A model generated the notes under the pieces. It had not been told where the DNA came from and did no database searches. It saw nothing but the letters and a program-made list of their open reading frames with translations. The position numbers and the translations under genes are program-made. A stretch of DNA of 64,000 nt from a methanogenic archaeon mixed culture ISO4-G1 (GTDB lineage Archaea > Thermoplasmatota > Thermoplasmata > Methanomassiliicoccales > Methanomethylophilaceae): NCBI GenBank assembly GCA_001563305.1, contig CP013703.1:310001-374000 (forward strand), in the 5' to 3' direction. Shown piece by piece: positions 8,848 to 16,431 of this stretch (position 1 is its first letter; every line of letters begins with the position of its first letter).

Positions 8848-9561
8848 ATGGCAAGAAACCAGGCAGCACGTAAGGTCAAGGACAAGTGGAAGGCGAAGGA
8901 GTGGTACAAGATCCACGCCCCCAAGATGTTCAACGAGGCAGAGATTGGAGAGACCCCCTCAGCGGATCCCGAGTTCGTCATCGGACGTACCGTAGAGGTC
9001 ACAGTGCAGGACCTCACCGGAGACTTCTCCAAGATGCACATCAAACTAAAGTTCAAGGTCAACGCGACCGAGGGAACGGACGCCAAGACCGTCTTCGTCG
9101 GACACGATCTCACCAGCGACTACGTCAGGAGGCTGACCCGCCGCAGAAAGACCAAGACCGACCACGTCGTGGACTTCTACACCAAGGACGGCTTCAAGTA
9201 CAGGATCAAGACGATGTCCATCGCCGACAGGCGTATCCAGTCCTCCCAGGAGGAGGGAATGAGGGCCATCATCTCCGAGACACTCACCAACATGGGTAAG
9301 GAGATGACACTCTCCGAGATCGTCAAAGCGATCATCTCCGGCAACCTCTCCAGGGATCTGGCAAAGGCTTGCCACGTCATCATCCCGATCAAGAGGATCG
9401 AGGTCCGCAAGTCCGAGGTCCTTGAGTTCGGTGAGGGCGAGCCCGAGGCGGTCTTCGCTCCCGAAGAGATGGTCTCCGCTCAGGAGGAAGCTGCACCCGC
9501 AGCCGAGCCTGCAGAGGAAGAGGCCGCTGAGGAAGCTCCCGCAGAGGAAGCCTCCGAGTGA
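8848..9561 (+). CDS. rps3ae: Ribosomal protein eS1 (S3Ae)
   Basis: The 237-residue protein matches archaeal/eukaryotic small-subunit protein eS1. It has a basic N-terminus (MARNQAARKVKDKWKAKEWY), the conserved DLTSDYVRRLTRRRKTK segment and RIKTMSIADRRIQSSQ. The C-terminal tail of about 35 residues is very rich in Ala and Glu (PAEEEAAEEAPAEEASE), an acidic low-complexity extension. I chose ATG at 8848, preceded by AAAGGTGG, rather than the GTG three codons upstream. It is transcribed alone with its own terminator. Confidence 0.95.
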   Translation: MARNQAARKVKDKWKAKEWYKIHAPKMFNEAEIGETPSADPEFVIGRTVEVTVQDLTGDFSKMHIKLKFKVNATEGTDAKTVFVGHDLTSDYVRRLTRRRKTKTDHVVDFYTKDGFKYRIKTMSIADRRIQSSQEEGMRAIISETLTNMGKEMTLSEIVKAIISGNLSRDLAKACHVIIPIKRIEVRKSEVLEFGEGEPEAVFAPEEMVSAQEEAAPAAEPAEEEAAEEAPAEEASE

Positions 9562-9606
9562 ATCTCAAAAGTCCCGGTTAGCCGGGACATCAAACATCAA
9601 AACAAT

Positions 9607-9642
9607 GACCGAGCCTGATCGGCTCGGTCTATGGTCTTTTTT
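9607..9642 (+). terminator. Hairpin terminator after rps3ae
   Basis: GACCGAGCC (9607-9615) pairs perfectly with GGCTCGGTC (9621-9629) around a 5-base loop, and a run of six T follows at 9637-9642. A weaker hairpin, GTCCCGG/CCGGGAC at 9571-9588, precedes it. It also lies at the 3' end of the convergent gene 9642-10007. Confidence 0.75.
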
Positions 9643-10007
9643 CACCTTTCCAGTTCTTCGCGGACCTTTTCGGAGACCTGGATCCTGAAGTCTTCTGGGA
9701 CGTTGGCAAGGTCGATTGCATCTCCAAGGGGGATTTCGAGTCTTGACATCAACCCTAGGACGGTCTTAACTAGGTTCTCGATCCATGAGGTTTGGATCTC
9801 ACTACGGCCTTTCTTCAGACCTTCTTCCAGTCCCTTATTATGGCCTTCCTTCAGACCTTCCTTCAGACCTTCATTGCGACCTTCATCAAGTCCTTCGTTG
9901 TATCCCTCATCGAGCCCCTTGTCAAAGCCCTCGTCGTAGCCCTTGCTGAAACCGTCTTTGTATCCAGTCCTGATTTGGTAATCCCTAATCTCATCTCCCA
10001 AACTCAT
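9642..10007 (-). CDS. Glycine-repeat protein resembling the C-terminus of Rpn-type proteins
   Basis: The 121-residue product has a central stretch of about 12 degenerate four-residue repeats of the form G-[L/Y/F/R]-x-[E/K] (for example KGLDEGYNEGLDEGRNEG), which would form a charged helix. It ends in a helical part, VLGLMSRLEIPLGDAIDLA. Such repeats are common at the C-terminus of Rpn (PD-(D/E)XK, transposase_31-like) proteins, but the nuclease domain is absent here. It may be a broken remnant or a stand-alone partner. Its ATG overlaps the stop of a 41-residue ORF upstream (ATGA). Confidence 0.5.
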   Translation of the reverse strand: MSLGDEIRDYQIRTGYKDGFSKGYDEGFDKGLDEGYNEGLDEGRNEGLKEGLKEGHNKGLEEGLKKGRSEIQTSWIENLVKTVLGLMSRLEIPLGDAIDLANVPEDFRIQVSEKVREELER

Positions 10008-10129
10008 GCCGATATCCCCAGGCTTCTCAGTGTATCATCATCGATTGTGATTTTATATTTGTCCGCGAGCCGTTTCTTGTATAGTTCGCCCCTGTCTTTT
10101 GCCGCGAAGATCTCATTGAAGACTGTCAT
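10004..10129 (-). CDS. Short ORF coupled to the glycine-repeat gene
   Basis: ATG at 10129 opens a 41-residue frame (MTVFNEIFAAKDRGELYKKR to the end ...LRSLGISA) whose TGA overlaps the ATG of the next gene by the ATGA arrangement, suggesting translational coupling or a frameshifted single gene. The composition (Lys, Asp, Arg) is protein-like. No domain is recognised. It could be the remnant of a longer N-terminal domain lost by deletion. Confidence 0.35.
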   Translation of the reverse strand: MTVFNEIFAAKDRGELYKKRLADKYKITIDDDTLRSLGISA

Positions 10130-10168
10130 GGTCTCATCAGTGCCGTTGTGACAGCGAAGATAGAAACG

Positions 10169-10176
10169 CTTATAAT
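10169..10176 (+). promoter_or_regulatory. TATA box of tRNA-Met
   Basis: CTTATAAT lies about 25-30 bases before the 5' end of the tRNA at 10201, the usual distance for an archaeal TATA box. Confidence 0.55.
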
Positions 10177-10200
10177 GAACAAGCCAATCTCCTCATCAAC

Positions 10201-10310
10201 GTCGGGGTGGCTCAGCCTGGTGGAGCGTCGGACTCATAGGGTTCTGGTCAAATAGGACCTCTTCCAGGGAAATCCGAAGGTCAAGGGTTCGAACCCCTTT
10301 CCCGACACCA
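10201..10310 (+). tRNA. tRNA-Met (CAT), elongator, with intron
   Basis: The acceptor GTCGGGG pairs with TCCCGAC, followed by A and an encoded CCA (10308-10310). The D stem is GCTC/GAGC, the T arm is AAGGG-TTCGAAC-CCCTT, and the anticodon stem is TCGGA/TCCGA with anticodon CAT at 10235-10237. A 33-nt intron (about 10239-10271) sits after position 37, the canonical archaeal site. Lack of three G-C pairs in the anticodon stem argues against initiator tRNA. tRNA-Ile2 also has CAT, but the body resembles elongator Met. Confidence 0.88.
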
Positions 10311-10383
10311 TCTTTTTCCTCTCTTTTTGAAAAATTCGTTATATCTCGGAGTATATCCAGAGTCTGCGTAAGGACGGTGTTCC

Positions 10384-11556
10384 ATGAGGCTGATAATCTA
10401 CACGGGAAAGGGAGGGGTCGGAAAGACCTCGGTATCCGCATCCACGGCATACATGCTGTCGAAGATGGGCTATCGTACGATCCTCATGAGCACGGATTCG
10501 GCCCATTCGCTGGGCGATTCCCTGGACATGAAGCTGGGTAACGAGATCTACCACGTTGCCGAGAACTTCGATGCTCTGGAGATCGACATAATCCACGAGA
10601 TGAAGACCAAGTGGGCGGACATTCAGGCGTACATCACTGAGTTCATGGTGTCGCAGGGGATGGGCGCAATATCCGCGGAGGAGATGGCCATATTCCCGGG
10701 GATGGAGATGATCTCCGCACTGTTCTACGTGAACCAGTTCTACATGAGCGGGGAGTACGACGTGATCGTCATGGACACCGCACCCACGGGGGAGACGCTG
10801 AGGCTGCTCAGCCTCCCGGAGGCAGCGAACTGGTACGTGATGAGGTTCTACAGCACGTTCAAGAAGCTCATGGCACTGGCCCGTGCCACCGTGGGTAAGG
10901 TCTCGTCGGTCCCCCTGCCGTCGTCCAAGGTGATGGATTCCATCGACATACTGAAGGACACGATGCAGAACGTCAGCACGATCCTGGACGACCCGGATTG
11001 CACCACCGTGAGGCTGGTCCTGAACCCGGAGCAGATGGTGATCAGGGAGACCATGCGCGCGTACACGTACCTGAGCCTGTACAACAGGAACGTGGACATG
11101 CTGGTGGTCAACAAGGTCCTGAGCGACGAGATCCTCAAGAACGAGTACTTCCGCAGAAAGGCCGAGGAACAGAAGGAGAACATGCAGAGGATCCACGACG
11201 CGTTCGACCCGATGGAGATCAAATACTGCAACCTGAGGGATACGGAGCTGAGGGGATTGCCTATGCTCGAGATGATGTCCAAGGACATCTACGGGGATCA
11301 GGATCCCACCATGACCTATTCGTCGGAGAGCCCGATGAGCTTCCGCTCCGAAGGCGACGTAGACATGCTGGTCATGAAGATGCCCTTCGTGGAGGCTGCG
11401 GACGTGGAGCTGTTCCGCGTGGACTCGTCCTCGCTGATGGTCCATGTGGGCAGCCAGAAGCGCAACATCCATCTCCCGGACTCTCTGCTGTCGGCGAAGG
11501 TCATGGGCGCAGATTTCATAGACAATGAACTCATTATCAAATTCAAGAGGGAATGA
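10384..11556 (+). CDS. ArsA/Get3-family ATPase
   Basis: The 390-residue protein starts with MRLIIYTGKGGVGKTSVSAS, the deviant P-loop (GKGGVGKT) of the ArsA/Get3/MinD class, followed by the switch-like segment STDSAHSLGDSL typical of ArsA. DTAPTGETLRLLSLPE is the second conserved nucleotide-site motif. No CxC pair like that of Get3 is obvious. In archaea these proteins may target tail-anchored proteins or handle metalloids. No arsenic genes are nearby. The downstream coiled-coil gene starts one base after the stop, so the two products may act together. Confidence 0.9.
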   Translation: MRLIIYTGKGGVGKTSVSASTAYMLSKMGYRTILMSTDSAHSLGDSLDMKLGNEIYHVAENFDALEIDIIHEMKTKWADIQAYITEFMVSQGMGAISAEEMAIFPGMEMISALFYVNQFYMSGEYDVIVMDTAPTGETLRLLSLPEAANWYVMRFYSTFKKLMALARATVGKVSSVPLPSSKVMDSIDILKDTMQNVSTILDDPDCTTVRLVLNPEQMVIRETMRAYTYLSLYNRNVDMLVVNKVLSDEILKNEYFRRKAEEQKENMQRIHDAFDPMEIKYCNLRDTELRGLPMLEMMSKDIYGDQDPTMTYSSESPMSFRSEGDVDMLVMKMPFVEAADVELFRVDSSSLMVHVGSQKRNIHLPDSLLSAKVMGADFIDNELIIKFKRE

Positions 11557-11557
11557 C

Positions 11558-11986
11558 ATGGTCACAGACGAGGAGATCAGCAAATTCGTAGGTGAGAACA
11601 GGGAGCTCATCGAGAGGATCATGAAGATCCAGCAGGAAAGTGCCAGGGAGACCGCCCGCCTCGCCAAGGAGATGGCTGAGGGCGCCGTGGATTCCACCAA
11701 GGTCGCGGCGGAGAGGGCCGCCAAGAAGAGCGAGGAGTTCTTCAAGGCCACGTTCGAGACGATCACCAACCCTGTCGTCCAGGAGCATTTCTTGACCGCG
11801 GGTCTCGAATTGATCGCCGGCCTTTCCGCAATGGCCGAGATCGCACCGATCCCGGATTTCATGAAGGAGGCCGCAGGGGATTTCGAGAAGGAGGCCAGGA
11901 AGGCCGCCTGCAATGCCAACAAGGACTGCCCCGCCAAGACCAAGAAGGTCAAGGTGAAGGATCCGGATTCCAAGTGCGCTGAGTGA
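11558..11986 (+). CDS. Alanine/lysine-rich coiled-coil protein of unknown function
   Basis: The 142-residue protein is mostly helical with heptad-like stretches (LIERIMKIQQESARETARLA, VAAERAAKKSEEF). It ends with a Cys/Lys-rich tail (ACNANKDCPAKTKKVKVKD), and a short hydrophobic segment, AGLELIAGLSAMAE, lies in the middle. The ATG at 11558 follows the ArsA-type ATPase stop by one base, and pyrC begins one base after its stop, so it sits in a tight operon. I do not recognise a family. Its context suggests a partner of the ATPase. Confidence 0.7.
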   Translation: MVTDEEISKFVGENRELIERIMKIQQESARETARLAKEMAEGAVDSTKVAAERAAKKSEEFFKATFETITNPVVQEHFLTAGLELIAGLSAMAEIAPIPDFMKEAAGDFEKEARKAACNANKDCPAKTKKVKVKDPDSKCAE

Positions 11987-11987
11987 C

Positions 11988-13253
11988 ATGGACATAGAGA
12001 CAGTCCTGATGGGCAGGGCGTACGTCGGCGGCGAGCTGAAGTACACCGAGATAGGCATCAACGAGGGGAAGATCGTAGCCGTAGGCAGCTACGTCAGCGG
12101 CGGCGAGAACAGGATAGAGCTGGGAACGAGCATGACCGTGCTCCCCGGCTTCGTAGACCCCCATGTGCACCTCAGGGACCCTGGTATGACCCAGAAGGAG
12201 GATTTCTCCACCGGGACTCTCGCGGCGGTACATGCCGGCGTGACCACCGTTCTGGATATGCCGAACACCAAACCCGCGGCTTACAACCTCGACACCCTCA
12301 TGGAGAAGAAGGCGCACATCAGGGGCAGGTCGCACGTGGATTACGGTCTCTTCGCGGCCATAACGCCCGAGACCAACTCCGCCATGATGGCGAAGTACGT
12401 CCCCGGATTCAAGCTGTTCATGGGCTCCACCACTGGGAACATCCTGCTGAACGACGACCAGGAGCTGATCCCGGCGGTATCCGACGCGCTGTCCACCGGC
12501 AAGAGGGTCAGCGTCCACGCGGAGGACGACAGCATGATCCTCCGCGAACCCGAGAAGTGCACCAGGGACCACCTGAGGAATCGCCCCGCATCCGCGGAGC
12601 ACAACGCCATCAGGAGGCTGGCCAAGAACTTCCGCGGGAAGAAGATCAACATCTGCCACATCACCACGTCAGAGGGGCTGGACCTCGCCAGGGATGCGGG
12701 GTTCACCACCGAGGTCACCATGCACCACATGATGTTCGAGGTCGACCGCAACACCGACCAGTATTTCAAGGTCAATCCTCCGATCAGGGACATGGCGTCC
12801 CGCGATGCCCTGTACAAGAGGTTCCTCGCGGGGGATATAACGATGATAGGCACGGACCATGCCCCGCATACCGTCGCCGAAAAGAGCCAGGACTTCGATT
12901 CCGCACCCGGCGGGATGCCCGGGGTGGAGACGACCATGCCCATCCTGATGAACATGGTCCGCAAGCAGATCATACCGCTCTCGCAGGCGGTGAGGATGGG
13001 TTCGGAGGCACCGTCTGACGCATTCTCCCTGCCGAAGGGTGGTATCGCTGTCGGCAAGGACGCGGACCTCGCCATATTCGACATGAGGAAGGTCACCAAG
13101 ATAGACGTACACAGCCTCCACAGCAAATGCGGCCATACCCAGTACGGCGGCATGGAGGCGATATTCCCGGACACGGTCATGGTAAGGGGAGATGTTCAAA
13201 TAGAGGGCGGGGAATTCTGCGGCGACCGTATCGGAGAGGATATGTTTGCCTGA
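11988..13253 (+). CDS. pyrC: Dihydroorotase
   Basis: The 421-residue enzyme interconverts carbamoyl aspartate and dihydroorotate in pyrimidine synthesis. It has the zinc-binding HVHLRDPG motif at about residue 57 and EDFSTGTLAAVHAGVTTVLD. A later His is in the segment INICHITTSEG, and the catalytic Asp lies in TMIGTDHAPHT near the C-terminal third. The length and motifs are those of type I/III dihydroorotases of the amidohydrolase superfamily. It is last but one in an operon with the ArsA-type gene, and the next gene overlaps its 3' end. Confidence 0.95.
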   Translation: MDIETVLMGRAYVGGELKYTEIGINEGKIVAVGSYVSGGENRIELGTSMTVLPGFVDPHVHLRDPGMTQKEDFSTGTLAAVHAGVTTVLDMPNTKPAAYNLDTLMEKKAHIRGRSHVDYGLFAAITPETNSAMMAKYVPGFKLFMGSTTGNILLNDDQELIPAVSDALSTGKRVSVHAEDDSMILREPEKCTRDHLRNRPASAEHNAIRRLAKNFRGKKINICHITTSEGLDLARDAGFTTEVTMHHMMFEVDRNTDQYFKVNPPIRDMASRDALYKRFLAGDITMIGTDHAPHTVAEKSQDFDSAPGGMPGVETTMPILMNMVRKQIIPLSQAVRMGSEAPSDAFSLPKGGIAVGKDADLAIFDMRKVTKIDVHSLHSKCGHTQYGGMEAIFPDTVMVRGDVQIEGGEFCGDRIGEDMFA

Positions 13254-14361
13254 TTACGAAGTGGATTATTCCGAGATCGCCGGAAGGCGCGTCAGCTGCC
13301 CCGAGCAGTGCGGCATGTGCTGCCTCTGCCAGCCGGAGGTTCTGCCGGAGGAGCGTCCGTTCTTCAAGAAGAACTATCCTCAGTTCCTGGTCAGGACCAA
13401 GGGTCCCCAGCCTTACAGTGCGCTGGCACTGAAGAAGGGATGCGGTTCGTGCGTGTTCCTGGAGGGGAGGCGCTGCAAGGTCTACGACCACCGTACGGCG
13501 TACTGCAGGCAGTTCCCTTACCACATCTACGCCAGCGACAGGATCAAGGTCGAACTGGACCTGTCCTGCAGGGGCGCATGGGACAACACGGGCTCCGACG
13601 CACTGACTGAAGCGAAGGCGCTGGTCAAGGCCGCGGACCAGAGGATCGAGCAGGCCCTGGCCGAGTCCAAGGAGGTCTACAGGGAGTTCTTTGCCAACTG
13701 CAAGGAGGCGGGGGTCTACCAGGATCCGTCCATGCTCCGCATGACCGTCGCCGAGAACGTCTCGATGTTTACCGATTTGGGATACCTCAGCCGCATAATG
13801 GATATGAGCCAGATAGAGCCGATCATGGCCCTTGCCGGGACGCATCCGGAGACGCAGCTCGACATGGAATCGCTCCAGGAGGCGGGGATGGACCTCGCCA
13901 TGGACTCGATGTCATCATCAGATCCGCTCAACGTCCCGGTGTACTGCGACCCGCAGTGGAACTGGAACATGTTCATGGCATCGGGAGGGAAGGTCGACTG
14001 GAATGTCATGGACGATGCGGGGGACCTCATCCGCAAGGGATCCGTCGAGGCCAAGGACATCAAGTTGAAGGTCCCCGACGAGGAGGGCAGGAAGGTCCTC
14101 ACAGACTACATCAACACGCTGAACCAGAGGGACAGTTTCATGGGCAGCGTGTTCTCGATGATGGACATGAACGGTTACGAGGACGACATGACCAACGCCT
14201 ACTTCGGCAGCATGGCCGTGACCGTGATGGACCTCCTGTGGAGGATGTCCATGCTGGACAGCTTCATGCACATCGGGACGGGTGCGGAGGGTGTGAAGGA
14301 GGCCATAATATTCTACGACATGGACCGCCTGGACGCACCCGCCATAGGTGCCTTCGTGTGA
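13246..14361 (+). CDS. YkgJ-type cysteine-cluster protein
   Basis: The 371-residue protein has the N-terminal cysteine pattern CPEQCGMCC, CGSCVFLEGRRCKVYDHRT and CRQFPYH of the YkgJ/Fli-like (UPF0153) family, thought to bind zinc or an Fe-S cluster. The remaining about 250 residues are Met/Asp-rich and not recognised. The likely start is TTG at 13246, inside the end of pyrC and preceded by GGAGAGGA. GTG at 13261 is an alternative. Overlap with pyrC suggests coupled translation. Confidence 0.75.
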   Translation: MPDYEVDYSEIAGRRVSCPEQCGMCCLCQPEVLPEERPFFKKNYPQFLVRTKGPQPYSALALKKGCGSCVFLEGRRCKVYDHRTAYCRQFPYHIYASDRIKVELDLSCRGAWDNTGSDALTEAKALVKAADQRIEQALAESKEVYREFFANCKEAGVYQDPSMLRMTVAENVSMFTDLGYLSRIMDMSQIEPIMALAGTHPETQLDMESLQEAGMDLAMDSMSSSDPLNVPVYCDPQWNWNMFMASGGKVDWNVMDDAGDLIRKGSVEAKDIKLKVPDEEGRKVLTDYINTLNQRDSFMGSVFSMMDMNGYEDDMTNAYFGSMAVTVMDLLWRMSMLDSFMHIGTGAEGVKEAIIFYDMDRLDAPAIGAFV

Positions 14362-14381
14362 CGCCCGGGCACGATACCTTA

Positions 14382-14393
14382 AAATATATTTTG
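14382..14393 (+). promoter_or_regulatory. TATA-type promoter upstream of rpl37e
   Basis: AAAATATATTTT is the most AT-rich segment between the cysteine-cluster gene and rpl37e, about 100 bases before the ATG. This would give a leader of roughly 70 bases. Confidence 0.45.
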
Positions 14394-14488
14394 TTTATAG
14401 GTGTCGAAAGGTAGCATACACGGTATACCGTGAGATGCGATTGTCCGCGGGGACAATACGATTACAATCCACAAAGGAGAGATAGAAA

Positions 14489-14662
14489 ATGTCAGGAGCA
14501 GGAACACCCGCACAGGGAAGACACAACAAGTTCAAGACACACATCCCCTGCCGCAGGTGCGGAAAGCGCGCATACCACGTAAGGAAGGGAGTATGCGCTT
14601 CTTGCGGCTACGGAAAGACCGCAAAGATGAGAACATACGCTTGGGCAAAACTCCGCGAGTGA
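14489..14662 (+). CDS. rpl37e: Ribosomal protein eL37
   Basis: This 57-residue protein begins [14 protein letters not shown] and has the zinc-binding pairs CRRC and CASC, separated by [11 protein letters not shown], exactly as in archaeal and eukaryotic eL37. The C-terminus [14 protein letters not shown] is also conserved. A strong ribosome-binding site, AAAGGAGA, lies 10 bases upstream of the ATG. purF begins 7 bases after its stop, so the two share a transcript. Confidence 0.95.
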   Translation: MSGAGTPAQGRHNKFKTHIPCRRCGKRAYHVRKGVCASCGYGKTAKMRTYAWAKLRE

Positions 14663-14668
14663 TGCCTT

Positions 14669-16078
14669 ATGGCCGGTCCGAATCACAGCTGTGGCGTAGT
14701 AGCGATCTCGGCTGATTACGACGTAGCGTCGGATTTGTACACGGCCCTAATGATCATCCAACACCGCGGACAGGAAAGCGCGGGGATCTCGGTATACAAC
14801 GGAGCGGCGATCAGGACCGTCAAGGGTCAGGGTCTCGTTAACGTTGCGATACCTTCCGATTCCCTTTCCAAGCTTCCCGGGCACTCCGGGATAGGCCATG
14901 TGAGATATGCGACGCTGGGCGCAAACGGTTACGAGAATGCCCAGCCGCTCAACGTGGCCACCAACTTCGGCGAGATCGCTATCGCACACAACGGCGAGCT
15001 CACCAATTATTCTGAACTCAAGGACAAGTACATGAAGGAGGGCTGGGTGTTCTTCACCAGCTCCGACAGCGAGCTCATCCTGAAGCTGCTGGGAATGTAC
15101 CTTGTCGACAACAACCCCATCCAGGCGGTCCACAAGCTGATGGACGAGCTGGACGGAGCCTACTCAGTGGTCTTCACGATCAACGGAAGGACCTTCGGAT
15201 TCAGGGACAGGTACGGATTCAGGCCCCTGATCCTCGGAAAGCTCGACGGAGGGTACATCCTCGTCTCGGAGAGCTCCGCCATCGACGCCCTCAAGGGAGA
15301 GATCATCAGGGATGTCCAGCCCGGAGAGGTCTGCGAGATCACCACCAACGGCTACAAGTTCACACCGGCGGAGAAGGAGCACTCCCGTGCGCACTGCATG
15401 TTCGAGTGGGTCTACTTCGCAAGGCCGGATTCCGTCATCGACGGCAGGACCGTCTACGACGTCCGCAGGGACATCGGAAGGATCCTGGCCAAGGAATGCC
15501 CCGCAGACGCGGACTTCGTCATGCCCATCCCGGACTCGGGACGTGCGCACGCGATCGGATATGCTATCGAAGCGGGCATCCCCTACGAGGAGGGATTCAT
15601 GAAGAACCGTGCCGCAGGCAGGACCTTCATCCTTCCGGAGCAGAAGCTCAGGGAAACAGCTGTTTCAATGAAGATGATCCCCATCAAGTCCGTCGTCAAC
15701 GGAAAGAAGGTAGTGATCATCGACGACAGCATCGTCAGGGGAACCACCCTGAAGATCCTCATCGGCATGCTGAAGGACGCCGGGGCCAAGGAGGTCCACG
15801 TCCGTATCGGATGCCCTCCTGTCATCGCGCCCTGTTTCTACGGCGTCGATATGAAGACCAGGGATCAGTTCATCGCGAACAAGCACACGGTCGAGGAGAT
15901 CCGCGAGATCATCGGAGCGGACAGCCTCGGATACATCAGCCTCCCCGGACTCATCGAGGCTATTGGATTCAAGGAGGACGACCTGTGCCTGGCCTGTGTC
16001 AACAACAAGTACCCCACCAAGATCAAGGGCGAGGTCTACAGGTTCGAGCAATCCACAGTCACTAATCCAAACCTTTAA
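14669..16078 (+). CDS. purF: Amidophosphoribosyltransferase
   Basis: The 469-residue enzyme makes phosphoribosylamine from PRPP and glutamine, the first step of purine synthesis. The nucleophile Cys8 (NHSCGVVAI) would be exposed after removal of a short propeptide. The glutaminase domain shows IQHRGQESAGIS and GHVRYATLG. The PRTase domain carries the PRPP loop VVIIDDSIVRGTT. Late cysteines (CLACVN) suggest the Fe-S-type class of the family. Start and length are typical. Confidence 0.96.
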   Translation: MAGPNHSCGVVAISADYDVASDLYTALMIIQHRGQESAGISVYNGAAIRTVKGQGLVNVAIPSDSLSKLPGHSGIGHVRYATLGANGYENAQPLNVATNFGEIAIAHNGELTNYSELKDKYMKEGWVFFTSSDSELILKLLGMYLVDNNPIQAVHKLMDELDGAYSVVFTINGRTFGFRDRYGFRPLILGKLDGGYILVSESSAIDALKGEIIRDVQPGEVCEITTNGYKFTPAEKEHSRAHCMFEWVYFARPDSVIDGRTVYDVRRDIGRILAKECPADADFVMPIPDSGRAHAIGYAIEAGIPYEEGFMKNRAAGRTFILPEQKLRETAVSMKMIPIKSVVNGKKVVIIDDSIVRGTTLKILIGMLKDAGAKEVHVRIGCPPVIAPCFYGVDMKTRDQFIANKHTVEEIREIIGADSLGYISLPGLIEAIGFKEDDLCLACVNNKYPTKIKGEVYRFEQSTVTNPNL

Positions 16079-16108
16079 TTATGCCAAGTCTATGTGCGAT
16101 TATCCTCT

Positions 16109-16184
16109 GGGCAGGTAGATCAGTTGGAAGATCGTTACATTGGCATTGTAGAGGTCGCGAGTTCGAATCTCGCCCTGTCCACCA
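16109..16184 (+). tRNA. tRNA-Ala (GGC)
   Basis: GGGCAGG pairs with CCTGTCC, giving the G3-U70 wobble that is the identity element of alanine tRNAs. The D stem is GATC/GATC, the anticodon stem TTACA/TGTAG with anticodon GGC, and the T arm GCGAG-TTCGAAT-CTCGC. Discriminator A is followed by encoded CCA (16182-16184). No intron is present. Confidence 0.93.
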
Positions 16185-16329
16185 TTCTTTTCTAAACCAT
16201 CACACTGTTGGGAACACTTTCGAGGTCTGGCTATCAGTCAGAATGAACTGTTTTACCATGATTGCAGACTCATTCTCTGGAATCCTTGCTGGTTATCTAA
16301 TCTGTGTAGTTCTTCGGTCAATAGCAATA

Positions 16330-16421
16330 GATATTTAGGTACTATTATTAGTTTAATACCTAAATAATCTATGAATCATCTAATTATTTAGGTAGAATTT
16401 CATAAATAGTACCTAAATAAT
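16330..16421. repeat. Four regularly spaced alternating 12-bp repeats upstream of the Fic gene
   Basis: The motif TACCTAAATAAT occurs at 16357-16368 and 16410-16421. Its reverse complement ATTATTTAGGTA occurs at 16383-16394 and, with two mismatches, at 16330-16341. Start-to-start distances are 27, 26 and 27 bases, so the copies form two similar palindromes. The last copy ends 10 bases before the Fic start. The arrangement fits an operator array for autoregulation, probably bound by the winged helix of the Fic protein itself or an unlinked repressor. Confidence 0.7.
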
Positions 16422-16431
16422 TATTTCATTT

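Noticed and set aside
9790-9990. DNA-level tandem repeat in the glycine-repeat gene as a satellite or CRISPR
   Set aside because: The period is 12 bases, lies inside an open frame and encodes a regular GxxE pattern, so it is a protein repeat.
16243-16338. A 31-codon hydrophobic frame between tRNA-Ala and the Fic gene
   Set aside because: It has no ribosome-binding site and runs into the repeat array. Too short and AT-driven to support a gene.
16330-16421. The repeats before Fic as a CRISPR array
   Set aside because: Copies are 12 bp, alternate in orientation and are spaced by 14-15 bp. CRISPR repeats are longer and all in one direction.
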